A DNA stretch of 64,000 bases, taken from positions 87,185,142 to 87,249,141 of the forward strand of contig CM049306.1 in NCBI GenBank assembly GCA_026874595.1, in the 5' to 3' direction. Source of the DNA: Sipunculus nudus. Taxonomy: Eukaryota; Annelida; Sipuncula; Golfingiida; Sipunculidae. The translations under genes and the position numbers were made by a program. Of this stretch, positions 22,470-34,379 are shown one piece after another (positions within the stretch are counted from its first letter, which is position 1; each line of letters starts with the position of its first letter). The notes under the pieces were generated by a model. That model was not told the DNA's origin. It saw nothing but the letters and a program-made list of their open reading frames with translations, and searched no databases.

Positions 22470-24050
22470 GGATACACAATGTACTAGTGAGCTGACCAAA
22501 AAACAGTCATTGTTGAACTACAGAAGGCAGAAAAATATTAATTCCTGACCTTTCGTGCAAGGAATATAATAACTGAATGGAGTAGGTTTATTTTATCCTG
22601 TGGAATCGTACCATATTCGTATTACTTAATTACTTGGTTTCGTAGTTATGAGAAGACTATGTTTCCATCTCCTGTCAGATGTGCATGCTCATGAAAAAAG
22701 CATGGTGAAAGTAGCTTCTGTATAGTAATGCTAAATAAAATACCAGAAGCACTATTAAATGTCAGAATCGTCGTCCCTATTTCTCTATCGTAAGTTTCAG
22801 CTAGATTCACTTACACTTGATTATTTATTTTAATCAGGTTTTCACAAATTTGGAAGGACCGACGTTAATCTAAACTGCTTTACATGATTCTTTTTAAAGT
22901 TTATTACAAGTTTGTTTTTTTTTTACATCAAATCATGCGGGAGCAGTCGCATCATAGCGCATGCATCAGGAGCTCGGCAGCTGTCCTACGACACGTCTTC
23001 ACAATAAAAACTAATGTTTTATTTGTATATTCTCTTCATTTATATTTTCTCTTACAGTTTGCTTATTGTTGAATGGTATTTCTTTTATTCAAAGTTTTCT
23101 TTTATGATACAGTTGTCAGTTAACCAAGCTACTTCTCGCTGTCACAGTTTTGCAGCACAGGCGTATGAAATATATACGGCCAATATACTGGATAGCTGCT
23201 CCGTTAAAAGATGTCAGACAAGCGTAATATTGATAAAACAGGCCTTTGCAGGTTCGGATTATTGGAACGCAGGGACGGAGTACCCCTCGTTAACTAACTG
23301 AAAAAAGGGAAATAGAAAAATACAGGTTTATACCTAAAACAGCGGCGGGGTTAGCGTCTTCCTTACACATGCATGTATACAGTAATTATACGCTTGTAAA
23401 AGCGTGCATGTACCGCCCCTGGTAATTGTAACTTGAGACCTTTAACATGAAGGTGTCTTTACTTCGTCTCATTTAGATTATAAAACCTTAGATCATCAAG
23501 ACGTAAATCCCGGATGCCAACGGAATGATAGGATTGTCCCTTCAATTCCCAATGCTGCATTGTCTGAACTCACGTTTTCGAGGAGAGATTAGCGAAGATT
23601 TCGTGCTGATAGTGAAAATAACAAGGTAAAAATAATCTTTCTCCTGTAGTTTATACATTTTATGAATCCCAAAATGGCAAACTTCATTATTCCGTTATCT
23701 TCGACAGCTGTGGCATCTATTATTCATCCGTTACAGGTTCTTCCTGAGTTCAAGACGCACCTGTGTTACTTATTGCCGATTTTATGAATAATCGCCAATT
23801 GCCCCAGTGTGCAAGGCGACCTTTTTAAAGTTGGACACATGTGCTAGCTTAGGGCTCACACTGAACCAGAGAAGCGGTCAGGTGGCATCGATAGTTGCGA
23901 GGTCAGGATTTTGTTAAAAACGGTGGTCTATACTTATATAAAAAATAAATCTTAAAAGTCATATTATTTTGAATTAAAACATGCATGAACACGTTATATC
24001 CGGTAACACAAAAGAAAACTTAAGGACATGGGTTAGCAAATATGGCGTGC
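22470..24050. other. Unique AT-rich DNA
   Basis: No gene is recognised. The 95-codon and 62-codon plus-strand ORFs around 22884-23301 are Phe/Tyr-rich readings of AT-rich sequence. Confidence 0.45.
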
Positions 24051-24054
24051 TGCA

Positions 24055-24237
24055 GTAGGGATCAAAGCCCCCCCCCCCCCTTCATTTTAGGCGTCTTTAC
24101 TTTTTTTTGGGGGGGGGGGGGGGTGGGGGTTAAACTAATTTGTTGAGACCTCCTTTTCCAGAACTTGACCCTTTTTAAATTTTTTCATTAGACTTCCTGA
24201 GTTGGGACCCCAAACCTTTTTTCTTATTCCGCCCCTA
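24055..24237 (+). mobile_element. Family M GC-run MITE, copy 3 (decayed)
   Basis: A 13-base C run (24068-24080) and a 15-base G run (24109-24123) are followed by GAGACCTCCTTTTCCAGAAC, CCTGAGTTGGGACCCC and a TTATTCCGCCCCT end. Order matches the 3' half of copies 1 and 2. The left GCGGATCC end is lost and the right GGATCC is mutated. No target-site duplication was found. Confidence 0.5.
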
Positions 24238-24367
24238 TGTGTATTTATGCGGCCCACAAACGTATTTTCACGGCGAGGTAAATGTCTGTGGTCCCAGGCA
24301 CATTATAGCGAGATTAGTGAGAATATACTCAATGTAAAATTGCGGCCATATCATGAATTGAAATGGA

Positions 24368-24380
24368 ATATATATATATA

Positions 24381-24419
<39 letters not shown>
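24368..24419. repeat. (TA)n microsatellite
   Basis: About 52 bp of TA with one TTT interruption. A nearby ORF ending in Tyr-Ile repeats is a reading of this tract. A short duplication (TATTTAGAGATATATT) follows at about 24420-24461. Confidence 0.95.
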
Positions 24420-24422
<3 letters not shown>

Positions 24423-24892
24423 TTTAGAGATATATTTATAAAAATATTTAGAGATATATTATAGTTTTTAAAAAATTAGGACAATCTTTTTTTTTTCTTT
24501 ATCTTTATCAATCTTTATTTTCCGTGAAGTGCGGCTTGCTCTGAACTTTTCAGCTGTTGAACGACCCTTCTCTACAAGATGAATAACGGGCATCATCGTA
24601 CGGTTCACAGAAGAGAGGACCATATATGGATCGTTCATTTCCGGAGGATTAATCCTCCGTCATGCTCAGCTGGATGGACAAAGGAATGAGTAACAATTTG
24701 ACGACAAATGATACCCAAGACAGCATGGGACAGGGATGAGGGGTTGTGCAATAGTCCTTCAATGGAATATTAGTGTTAGCTACATGATAAAGGAGCGTGC
24801 GCCTTTGTTAGAAAGAGACAACATAGAGTCAAAATCACATAGATGCCCGGAAGTACTTCAAGGACCCTACATAGGTAATAGTTTTCAAAACC

Positions 24893-25053
24893 CAGTGAAA
24901 TCTCGCCTGACGATCACCCCGCTATCCCGACCACCCCACTAATACGACCGCTGTTTTAGTGAATTATTATTAAAACCCGGGATAACACGACCGACCCGCT
25001 ATCATGACCACTTTCCTGATCCCGCAGGTGGTCATGTAAGCCCGATTTCAATG
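24893..25053. mobile_element. pogo/Tigger-like MITE (161 bp)
   Basis: The left end CAGTGAAATCTCGCCTGAC recurs exactly at 43186. The right end, read in reverse complement, is CATTGAAATCGGGCTTACAT, an imperfect inverted match over about 27 bp. The body has CTATCCCGACCACCCC, CTAATACGACCGCT and CTATCATGACCAC, the style of small pogo/Tigger-type elements seen in molluscs. No transposase is present. No clear TA target-site duplication remains. Confidence 0.5.
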
Positions 25054-25059
25054 TTCATA

Positions 25060-26085
25060 GTATCAAAAACATTACGGGAAAGGTCTACAACAAACAAATG
25101 GTCTGAAATATAAAGTGTTATCACACATTAAGAAAAGAATAAACGCGGATCTAATATTCTCCTAATTGCTGTAATTCTTAATGTTTCTGTTAACAAGGCT
25201 GATTACAGAAACTATTAAAGACATTGCGAGATTAATGATGACAGAAGTTATCCTAACCTGCAAAAATGAATGGTTAGTTCGGGACTTCAGGATTAAATGA
25301 ATCTCGATAATTAGCACATTATCAAAACCAAATGGGATTAAAAGAAAGCCTTGTTGAATAAAAAAGTTAGTAATAAGTTATTTTGAATCTTTTGTTTATT
25401 TGTAAAATCGCATTTTACGCTTCAATTATCTCTAGTTAATTACATGTTACAAACGTAATACAACAATTACAGGACCAATATACGTCAATTCATGTATATT
25501 ACATATTTAAAAATGAATTAAACTACATGTATGCATAACCTCTCAGTCAATCAAGTTATGAACAATTATATAAAATAGATAACAATTTGCTATATCAACT
25601 CAGACTATAATTAATTTTCGCATTCTATTTTTGTTAATGGAAACATAAAATATACATAAAAACAACTATAAATGGTTTTTATTATAATGTAAGGCATTAA
25701 ATGCCTTCTCGCCAGCTTTTTAAAATTATCCTTGTTACAGGACTAGTTCGTTCTCGGTTTCATCAAAATTAAAGATGTACGTTGCGCCTTATTTAGGATG
25801 TACGTCAAAACGCGTATGATGCGAGTTCATGGTATCATCCTAAGTGTAGCTTTATTACATCATTTTCCGGTATCATATTTGTTAACAGTACGTCCGCCGG
25901 GTTTCTGGTATATTCCTGGTTTTATGAAGCATGGAACGGCATCTCTTAGCACCATTTCCGTTTTTGGGACGTTTTAGGATATATGTGACGCCAATTTCGA
26001 CATCATCTGTGTGTTAGGACTCCAGCTTCCAGTATCATACAGGTTTTAGGACGCACCTGAAAATGGCCCTCCCTAAGTACAGATT
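25060..26085. other. Unique AT-rich DNA with a loose repeated motif
   Basis: From about 25780 to 26060 the words GGTATCAT and TTAGGA.GTACGT recur irregularly. They may be remains of a degenerate minisatellite. No gene is seen. Confidence 0.35.
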
Positions 26086-26096
26086 TAAAGGGACAC

Positions 26097-26384
26097 TATC
26101 AGGAGCAATATTATGCCTATATCCTTTCACACTATCAGTTCAGTTTTGCTCTATACAAAAGTTTCCCCAGCAAACTATCCCAGCACAGTTTCAGTACCTC
26201 GCATACGGCTGTTCAACACCTTGTTATGGCTTTACATGTTGATAAGCACAGTCCACGTGTGTCTGTTAACGACAACAAGGCCGCGTGACCAGAGGTCAAA
26301 TTATTAGCCGCAACACGCGGTGTTTAAGCCAGCGGCAGCATATATTACCTTTTTGGGCTAAGTCAATCAGGGCATCTCCTGATA
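26097..26384. mobile_element. Possible MITE with TATCAGGAG inverted ends
   Basis: TATCAGGAG at 26097-26105 is inverted as CTCCTGATA at 26376-26384. The left side reads AAAGGGACACTATCAGGAGCAA, a start I associate with a common molluscan repeat. The inverted match is only 9 bp and no target-site duplication is visible. Confidence 0.35.
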
Positions 26385-26876
26385 TAAAAAAGTTTATTTC
26401 CAAAGGTTCTTGATGGAATCATACTTGTTATATTGAACAGTGTTTTTTATATCGGTTGGTGTTAATGTATATACCAATGCAAGTACTCGAAGTTAATCTG
26501 CATTTAATATCCCCTTTTTTCAATACATAAAGCTTCTGTTATTTGGAAGGTTTGGCCCCGCATAAATATCAAACGATTGGGCTATTAATCACAAGAAGAA
26601 AGACATTACTTTTACTGTTCATACGGGAGACAATAAATTGTCTTCTAGACTAACCATATTTTAATTATGTAGAAATACTGTATTAAATCAGATTATGAAG
26701 CAAAATGGGAGCCAGTCATTTTTTGTTTTGCACTTTGGATGTGACCAAAATATCTTCGAGCACACTTAAGGTATTGTAATTCGTCTATCTTTCTCATGAA
26801 AGCTCAGTATAACATAATCTTTATCAAAACATTACATTTTTTATCGAACAATGGATTGAACAAGAACTTAAGTAGT

Positions 26877-27101
26877 TTAATAAGAGCGATTTTTCGCAGA
26901 CGTCAATTTAATCCTTTGTTGAACTTCTCTTCCGTTACTCCTGTGAGGCATCACGTTATGTTTACTCGGCGGTAATACACCTCCCACCTTTAGAGCTTTT
27001 GGTGTCACGTGACCATCCAGGTTGTCCGCTGATATGGCCTCAAGCTTTCGCAGCGTGAAAACTGATGTAGCTCTCACCTCCCGCAGGATGCTGAAAGCTT
27101 C
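26877..27101 (-). CDS. Possible terminal coding exon, unknown protein
   Basis: On the minus strand a frame is open from after a TAG (27102-27104) to TAA at 26877-26879, about 74 codons. It has no ATG near its start, so it would have to be an internal or terminal exon. An AG at TTTCAG just upstream of plus 27090 could serve as acceptor, though the pyrimidine tract is weak. The peptide includes LRKLEAISADNLDG and PHRSNGREVQQRIKL, with balanced composition and less AT-rich codons than the surroundings. I do not recognise it. No AATAAA is evident within about 200 bp after the stop. Confidence 0.2.
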   Translation of the reverse strand, partial: EAFSILREVRATSVFTLRKLEAISADNLDGHVTPKALKVGGVLPPSKHNVMPHRSNGREVQQRIKLTSAKNRSY

Positions 27102-27620
27102 CTACACGCCACCGTTGTTTGACTGACCTGGAGGCCATCATCTCTACACGTCTCAGGCAGACAGGAGCCGTTTAAACCTAAACCCTCAAACGACCCAAAC
27201 CAATCATAGTGCACTCCAAATATAAGGCTTGTAAACAAATGTCAGGAATTGGTTGTGTCATCTGCCAAATCAGGTAAATGTCGAAGGGATTGACCGCAAA
27301 TTGATGTAGGAACTTGGGGAACAAGGGCTGCCGTACAAATATTTAGCTCTCCTCGGATTTGTGGGTACTTTTATTATAGCCAGAGGGAGCCAACTCAAGA
27401 AGAGTAACCCGGGGCTTCACCTCTTGTACAAATGAAACTCCAACCTAAGGTATTGGATGATAGTTTAGTGATATCTGGATTAAGGGGGACCCCCTGGCTA
27501 ATTTATAACCAGCTCTTACGATGAGACAGTAATCAATCAATACCTGCTTTTTGTACTAAATATGTTAAAAGTGCCCAGATCCCTACATTTTGAAATAGAA
27601 TTTATGTGATTTTGGCTTCC

Positions 27621-27624
<4 letters not shown>

Positions 27625-27671
<47 letters not shown>
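27625..27671. repeat. (TA)n microsatellite
   Basis: 47 bp of pure TA. A minus-strand ORF ending in Tyr-Ile repeats is a by-product. Confidence 0.95.
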
Positions 27672-27673
<2 letters not shown>

Positions 27674-29960
27674 GGTTGTGGTATGGATGTTCATGGTTGT
27701 GAAAAGTTCTTGTAAGGACTTTGTGAAGGATGTGCGAACTTGTTTATCAACATGTTTGAAAACAAAGCAATTTTGATAAACGGGAAAAACATAACCTATG
27801 GTGGTAGGTTGCATATATGCGGAAGTAGAAAGGTGACTTGTTGCAAAACACCGTTTGCAAAGCTCTGGCTTATATGACTTGCTGCCAGCTAGATGCCCTT
27901 GTTGAATTTGTGTTGATTATTTTTGCGGGCCCCAACATTTTATATACACGTTGATATAAACAAAATAAGCAGCTTATGTGCGGTGATAGCCACATTTATT
28001 GGCCTATTTTTTATGAAAGCTCCAAGGGATTATCTATAGTTTATAAAGGTAAGATAGGTGGTCGGGACCCTTAACAGTTTTTTCTTATTGTACATTATAA
28101 TGAAATATTTTGGACAGGTTCAAGCTGTCAAGTAGACTTATACGACGAAGTTGAAAAAGCCGGAATAAGTGAAAAATTGTAGGACAGGAGAAGAAATTAG
28201 AAGGGAAAAATATGATTTTAAATCAACACATGTAAATACATTATGCATCATGCTCATACTTGATTAAAGAATGTGAAATCCACCCTTGGTATCATAATGA
28301 ACATAATGCAGATAATGTAGATATGAAATTGTGATATTGTATATAGTCACACGGTGTTACAAATTACGTTTAGCAGTTTGTTTACAGTAAGATATTATGT
28401 CGCCCAGCAAGTAACGGGGGAAGTTGGTACTGTTTGACACAGGGGTGCTGAGATCATGAACAAGTGAGCTGATCTAGAACAATTTTGAGATGGTACAGGT
28501 TTTGTTTTTAACGTGCAATTGATAATTATGTTACCAAGAAATAATACACTTTGTACCGTAAAGAGCAGGCGTAAGCAAGAAACACCGATCAAAAGACGAT
28601 AATGACCAAGGTATATTGCTGTTAGAGAGATAACTAGACTTAAAAACACTAATTACTTCAGGTTCTCAAGTACAGTCCTGATTATGATTCTTTGTGTACA
28701 TCCAAACACTATAAATCCTACGACGCCAAAGCTAGCGTTGCATTTAATTTGATAATCATATCTTTGGAATATCAGAGCCCTTGTCCCTGGGGATTAGTGA
28801 AACGTGCTGACTCAGCATAGTACGGCGCGGTGAAGTTACGGTATTGACTCAGGTGAAATCCCGCTAAATGATATCAAACTGTTAGATGATACATCAAAGG
28901 AATAGGTCGATACAGGACAACATCCAGGCATCTCGTATCACAGCGGGCTCTTAAGTCTAATAAGGTAAACCTGTTTTTGATGAAAACTAGAGCAGCTGCT
29001 CCTACTATTACCGTTAACTGAGCTGGATCACATTTAAAGTGCGAGATCTGGTGAGTTATTTCGGAGTATAGATTAGTTTATTTAAGCAAAATACAACTTA
29101 GAACGTGAACCTCACACCTATCTATATTGACTCGAAAGGATAAACGTTGATGTATGCTAATATGTACTGTAAACTGGTAATAAATCTTAAGACGGTTTAT
29201 TCACCACTTAGGTTTATATATAATAAATGGATCGGCTTCAACCTGTTTAAAACTCGACCACTTAAGCAATATAAGTAGCTCCTGTTCGCCTGGCATCAGG
29301 GTTTTATGTATTTTGGATTATTTCATGAAAACATCATTACGCACGGGATCATTCTGAAATAAAGTGGACTGCCAACTTCACGCTGGGGTAACTTTGTTTA
29401 AAAACGACCTGTCAGTGTGGATTAATCTTGTCGAAAAGAATTAATTACGCACACATGAAACACGTGCTTTTATATTCTTAAATGGTGAAAGTAGACCAAT
29501 TGGACATCCTTAAGACATGTTACTGATGTGTAATAATTTCATCACACAGAAGTGGTCCTTCCCCAGTATTCTACCCAAAGGGGATGATTAGTATAGCTCG
29601 GATAGCTCATGGGTCCCACATATCATTCGTTTGAAAGGTTCTAGACAGTGCAAAATATCTGCATGCTTGTGGTATGATAGTTGTGACAACCTCACTCAGC
29701 AAGCACTGATAATTGGGCTGTTAAGCCTTACTTGAGCCGTGATACAAGCAATATGGAGGAATACATAGCAGTGGTCTTCCTTCACGTTGCATTCATATTG
29801 TGGTAAACAGCCCATAATCTTAACATTAGGCTACGAATGATGAATTTACACAAGAAAACACATTTGATCTTACAACCCAAACTAAAACCACGTCTCTATG
29901 ATAACATGTCATTTCCTGTATCGCGTACAAGTTGGCTGCGTCCAGTAACCCGTGCGAGCC
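27672..29960. other. Unique AT-rich DNA
   Basis: No gene is recognised; ORFs are short, with AT-driven composition. Confidence 0.45.
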
Positions 29961-29962
29961 AT

Positions 29963-30020
29963 GCTTGCGTTCATACGGTCAGGAATTCATGGCTTGCGTT
30001 CATACGGTCAGAAATTCATG
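29963..30020 (+). repeat. 29-bp tandem duplication
   Basis: Two copies beginning GCTTGCGTTCATACGGTCAG and ending AATTCATG (29963-29991 and 29992-30020), with one mismatch. The duplication is therefore recent. Confidence 0.9.
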
Positions 30021-30121
30021 AGGAAGGATTAACCAAAATGCTGAGTTAAACTTAATATTTCTCGCTCATGTTTGGTGTTGTTAGAAAGTATACTAAAAAA
30101 GGCTAACGATTCTTCTGGGTT

Positions 30122-30424
30122 ATGTCAATTGACAGCGTACCTGTAGGCCATAAGGCGGTCAGGAATGACGAAAATAATTGCATCCTCTTAGAGCCTAAAA
30201 GTGCGTTCCACGCTGAAGGATGTAACAACACTCTGGCAGCCAGTAAGCTGGTCGTAGACTGTCTAATATCAAAGGGCCGGGATGGGGCTTGTGGTATGGG
30301 TGTTCATGAGTTCGTCAACGAGTGGAATAAGGTGCTGCCGCTCTGCTGGTTCAGCCGAATAATCATTTGCCATTCGGGGCGGGGCAGCCGGAAGCTGCGT
30401 TGGACGGTGCCTGGATCTGTTTGA
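30122..30424 (+). CDS. 100-codon ORF of unknown function in a GC-richer patch
   Basis: ATG at 30122 to TGA at 30422-30424. The frame is closed by TAA about 18 bp upstream. The patch is clearly less AT-rich than its surroundings, third positions are often G or C, and amino-acid composition is balanced (for example KLVVDCLISKGRDGACG). No signal peptide, membrane segment or known motif is evident. It could be a small single-exon gene, an exon, or a GC-rich non-coding element. No promoter or AATAAA is assigned. Confidence 0.22.
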   Translation: MSIDSVPVGHKAVRNDENNCILLEPKSAFHAEGCNNTLAASKLVVDCLISKGRDGACGMGVHEFVNEWNKVLPLCWFSRIIICHSGRGSRKLRWTVPGSV

Positions 30425-30429
30425 GCTGG

Positions 30430-32355
30430 GATCGGTTTGGTATGTACAATATTATAGAAAACAGCAATTAAACCGTTTCTTTATTTTTTTTTTAATTTTT
30501 CTTACATCGGACTTAATGATTTTACACAGTATATACCTATTCATGTTTTGCGAGGGAGCTGGCTGACCACGACTTCGGGCGAGTCAGCTTCGCATCTCTG
30601 ACGTAATTTTTCGCCTTCTTTGGATTTGGCCTTTTGTCAACCATTAGTACAGCAAGTTATTTGCTTTTCCGCCATCCGACTTGCGACATTGAAATCAGGA
30701 CTTGGTCCTTAGCGACATACGGCTTGCGACCTCCGGGTTTCAGGAAACATTTATGGCGCCTTCGAGAAAGTTTGTCAAATACTTGTGAGGAATGAATCAC
30801 TAGCCCGTGGCGGCAGAAAACAGGCAGAAATCACACATCGGCAGGATAGCATGATACGTCGTTTTGCAGTGGTTTTCGCAGTACGAGTACTTCATTAGCG
30901 TTTATCACAATTGGACGCAGCAGAAAGCAAGATGGGCCTATCACATGAAGCCAGAGCATTGACAAGTTTGCGCGGCGCGACTCCCGTTTCCTGGATTGTT
31001 TATAGTTTTATATTTTACAGCAAATGACCAAACTATCAATACCAAAATACACTTAGACACACCTGTAATTTTCCCTCCCAACCGGTTGTTGCGTAATGAT
31101 GAACCATCAATCAGGAAAGACGTTTCCTACATTTTACCATGGTGCCCAGGGCCGGCTCGTTTGGCACCAAGGGGTCCAACCAAAGTTATAATCCTCCTCA
31201 GATAATGGTTTCCAGAAGTATCAATTGAATAAGAAATGCAATCATTCAGTTTTTAGACTTACAAACTTAATTCTTTAATTCAGAGTGAGGAAATGATTAA
31301 TAGTACAACCGGAAAAAGCATTTTGGCAGCAAAAAAACAAGATTTTCACGCGTTTTTTTTTAAATAAACATGCTAGTGTTATGTATGTATATTACTATTA
31401 CATCTACATGGTATCGTTGTTGTTATTTTTATTGTTATATTGTTGTTATGATTATGACTATTATTATGATGATGATTTTTATTATTATTATAATAATTAT
31501 TATTATTTTTTTGGTCGTGTTGGGTAGAACACGACCAGCGAATAGCAATAGATTTATCATAGATATTTAAAATTTTCAATTACATCCTTTTCCTTATCAT
31601 GATATCCCTACATTGGTTTCAAGAAACCAACGAAGAGAAAATAATCAGATACCTTTTATGATAAAATCAGCCAGTTCTCAGCGTCGGGGTTGTATTTCAA
31701 ATTGAACGACAGGCAGGCGAGATCATCGTAACAGATATATGTACAGGGGATAGTCGATCGCCATCCCGGAGTCCGGTTAATCCAATACAACATATATATA
31801 CGCCTCCTGATTTTTTTTATAAAATTATCGGTACTTATATGTAAAGGATATATAAACCCATAAGTAATACCACAACCAGGTGAGAAGAAACAGATGTCAC
31901 CTACCTGCACTTCAGTGACCACCTTATGTCAGCGACAAACGACACCTGTCCTGGTAAGTATGTTCACAACATGCGAGTGTGAATCAATTAGGTCGGCGGC
32001 CCAAAGCTGAGCAAATAGATATCCCTCTCCGCGGCTGGGGTCGGTTCACAGTTTGGTGTTTGCAAACAAAGGGAATCTTGGCATGTTTCTTTGATTAGGT
32101 GAGGCAGCATTATTTGTAGGAGCCACACACACCCATCTGACCAGCGGGTACCATCTTCATCCCAAGACAGCCCGCAGGCCGCTCAGAAATCATCACCTGT
32201 TCTGCAAACCGTGCGTCTGAGCAATTAGCTATGGGCTGTTTTGACTTGAACCTGGATGGTTGTCCATGTAGCAGGGGGTCTGTCTAGCCCATCCAGTATC
32301 ATGTAGAGTTAAGGTAAGCCGGGGCTGTCCGACTTTCTGTTTGTATTTGATTTAA
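30430..32355. other. Mostly unique DNA with mixed composition
   Basis: A GC-richer stretch at about 32000-32310 contains AAGGTAAGC, a good donor-like sequence near 32310, but no coding frame is supported around it. A trinucleotide-rich tract lies at 31425-31510. Confidence 0.4.
31425..31510. repeat. ATT/TTG-rich low-complexity tract
   Basis: Irregular TTATTG, ATTATGATG and ATTATTATT triplets. The opposing Ile-rich and Asn-rich ORFs here are readings of this tract. Confidence 0.85.
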
Positions 32356-32359
32356 AAAC

Positions 32360-32557
32360 ATGGATAGTTTTCCTAAACACACTCACCGCATTGATCGAAA
32401 CAACTTCTGGAAGCATAGGGTTGATGGACAGTTCCCAACTTGCCGAGATGCCGATTACGAGTTCTGTCGTATTTACGGCATCTATCACCCACTAATCAAC
32501 CAGATAAGTGCATTAGAAATGAATGTAATTATAAATTTAAGTAGATTTGTCATGTGA
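32360..32557 (+). CDS. 65-codon ORF with good start context, unknown
   Basis: ATG at 32360 has A at -3 and G at +4, and the frame ends in TGA at 32555. The first 47 residues (for example CRDADYEFCRIYGIYHP) have balanced composition, and the tail becomes AT-driven. It follows the GC-richer patch with a donor-like site at about 32310. No known domain is recognised. Confidence 0.18.
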   Translation: MDSFPKHTHRIDRNNFWKHRVDGQFPTCRDADYEFCRIYGIYHPLINQISALEMNVIINLSRFVM

Positions 32558-32559
32558 TG

Positions 32560-33850
32560 GCGATAATAGCAGAGTGGATAATTAATCAAATTTAAATGAT
32601 TTAATTATGCGTTAAGCACTCATTTTGTTCCGTAACAGCCATTTTCTTTGCACTTATTTTGTTACGTAATCACCATTTTCTTTCCGAAATTAATTTGTTT
32701 AAAATCTAATCTTATTGCTCTTTGTTGTGGGTAGCAATTAGCGGACAATACTGTGTCAATAATTAACATAGTAATACACGTGAATCCGCAAAACAACCCA
32801 ATATACCTGAAAATCAGAATGTTATGAAATCTGCTGATGAATTGACAATTTTAAGACAATTGTATGACGTCACAGCGTCAATTATTATTGATTGATAGTG
32901 GTGAGTGGGCGAGCTTTCACTTTTCAATCGATAAAACCTTTAGAACATTCCTGTTCCCGTTGCAAAATGTTTAAAATTGGTTGTTACATGTAAGCGACCA
33001 GTTCCACAAGCCAATAAAGTAAACGATTTGCTATTAAATTGAATAATCTACAGCGTGTGTGGTTTGTAATTCGATTCAAAAGTATCGCCTACCACGAATT
33101 AAAGAGTAATATACCTCACAGCCGCCTCCACGATACTATTCCACAGAACCAACTCCTCCAACCGTGTTTTGTTATTAAAATGTAGTGAAATTTTGCCTCA
33201 GTGATACGTACAGGCCAAATATAGCTGTACCCTACGGACGACTTTTTACATGGTCAAATATTAACTTAATATTATACAGAAGCACTACAGGTAATAAGCG
33301 TTACATACTTGACTCGTGTACTTGTATCTCTATTAGAAACCTTCATAACGCTTGAAAAATTATAAAATGACTGACTTAGTATTTATTAAAAACACCACTT
33401 GACTTATTAAACAACGAAGGAATAACCTGAATATAAGGGTTCTGCATGCTGAAAAAGGACCGACGAATCTGACATATTTTTTTACAATCCAACTTCTACA
33501 AAGTCCGTGAAAAAAAAACTTCACAATAATGTTATTGTTCTTTTAAGGAGACTGCACCTCCTAAATCAAACAGTTGAATATATATCACCATGAAAATTCG
33601 AAAGGTCAGAGTTGATCTTGCGTTACACGTGGGCTGTGGTGAAAGAAAAACTTGACTGCGTGGATGTGAGGACTTGTGGTTAATTTGAGGCAGAGTGAGG
33701 ACAGGGGTAACCACGTGACTGAAAGGATGTCAATCGACCAGTAACTAAAGATGACTGCTGGTGTGGGGGTAATGATTAACAGATTACCATGTCAGTATCC
33801 GAGGATATTCCGAGATTTCATTTAACATTTCATTTTTCTCGATCCTTCAG
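32560..33850. other. Unique AT-rich DNA
   Basis: A CRE-like TGACGTCA is at 32875-32882. Otherwise nothing is recognised. Confidence 0.45.
32875..32882. promoter_or_regulatory. CRE-like palindrome TGACGTCA
   Basis: Exact consensus, followed by CAGCGTCAATTATT. Function unproven. Confidence 0.2.
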
Positions 33851-33857
33851 AATTATT

Positions 33858-34045
33858 GGGGCCTGGACAGTAGAGGGGTAAAACGCTCGGCCCCCTCCGC
33901 TGGCGACTCGGGTTCGATCCACAGCGTGGCCATGAGAGTAGGTTGTAGTGGCCCGTACATGGCCCGTGGTTTCTCTTGGTTCTCCGGTTTCCTCCACCTC
34001 TAGACACTATCGAACGCCACCACCTGAGCCTAGGAGAGTGCATAT
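33858..34045 (+). mobile_element. tRNA-derived SINE, second type
   Basis: TGGACAGTAGAGGGGTAAAACGC acts as a diverged A box and GGGTTCGATCC (33910-33920) is a perfect B box. Their spacing fits a tRNA head. The body contains CATGGCCCGTGGTTTCTC, TTGGTTCTCCGGTTTCCTCC and ACCTCTAGACACTATCG. CTCCGGTTTCCTCC is common in mollusc and other invertebrate SINEs. The body differs from the SINE at 11660-12125. An ORF crossing it on the minus strand is a by-product. Confidence 0.6.
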
Positions 34046-34160
34046 ATTAGTTATAATAAATATTTATATAACCCATATAAAATGAATATATTTTTAATAT
34101 AATAAGATAATAGAATGAACCAGACGTATGCAATCGCCTAACGATAACTGGTTGCATGCT

Positions 34161-34173
34161 CCCCCCCCCCCCC
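34161..34173 (-). repeat. Poly(C) run, 13 bases
   Basis: Direct reading. It immediately precedes the inverted family Z copy. Confidence 0.9.
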
Positions 34174-34194
34174 ACCCTTTCCGGTCAGCACCTG

Positions 34195-34375
34195 AGCGAT
34201 AATGAGGGGTCGACTATGGAGGGTGCGAACTTGGGAATAAGGTCAAAAATAAAAATCAGGTGCAAATCTATGACCTAATATTGTTCCTAGATTTAAGCTT
34301 TTGAAAATCAGCCATATCGGAGATACTGCGCAAACAGAAAAACATTTTTTGTTTGTTTCAGTTATAAAAATATAA
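34195..34375 (-). repeat. Family Z dispersed repeat, copy 2 (inverted)
   Basis: Its reverse complement aligns with 6400-6605: ATGGCTGATTTTCAAAAGCT, ACAATATTAGGTCA, TTTTTATTTTTGACCTTA, CCATAGTCGACCCC and TTATCGCTC. The adjoining CCCCTATAATCCCCCGTCC segment may be part of the same element. Confidence 0.6.
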
Positions 34376-34379
34376 AAAT

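Noticed and set aside
31370-31579. Ile-rich and Asn-rich ORFs on opposite strands
   Set aside because: Direct readings of an ATT/AAT low-complexity tract.
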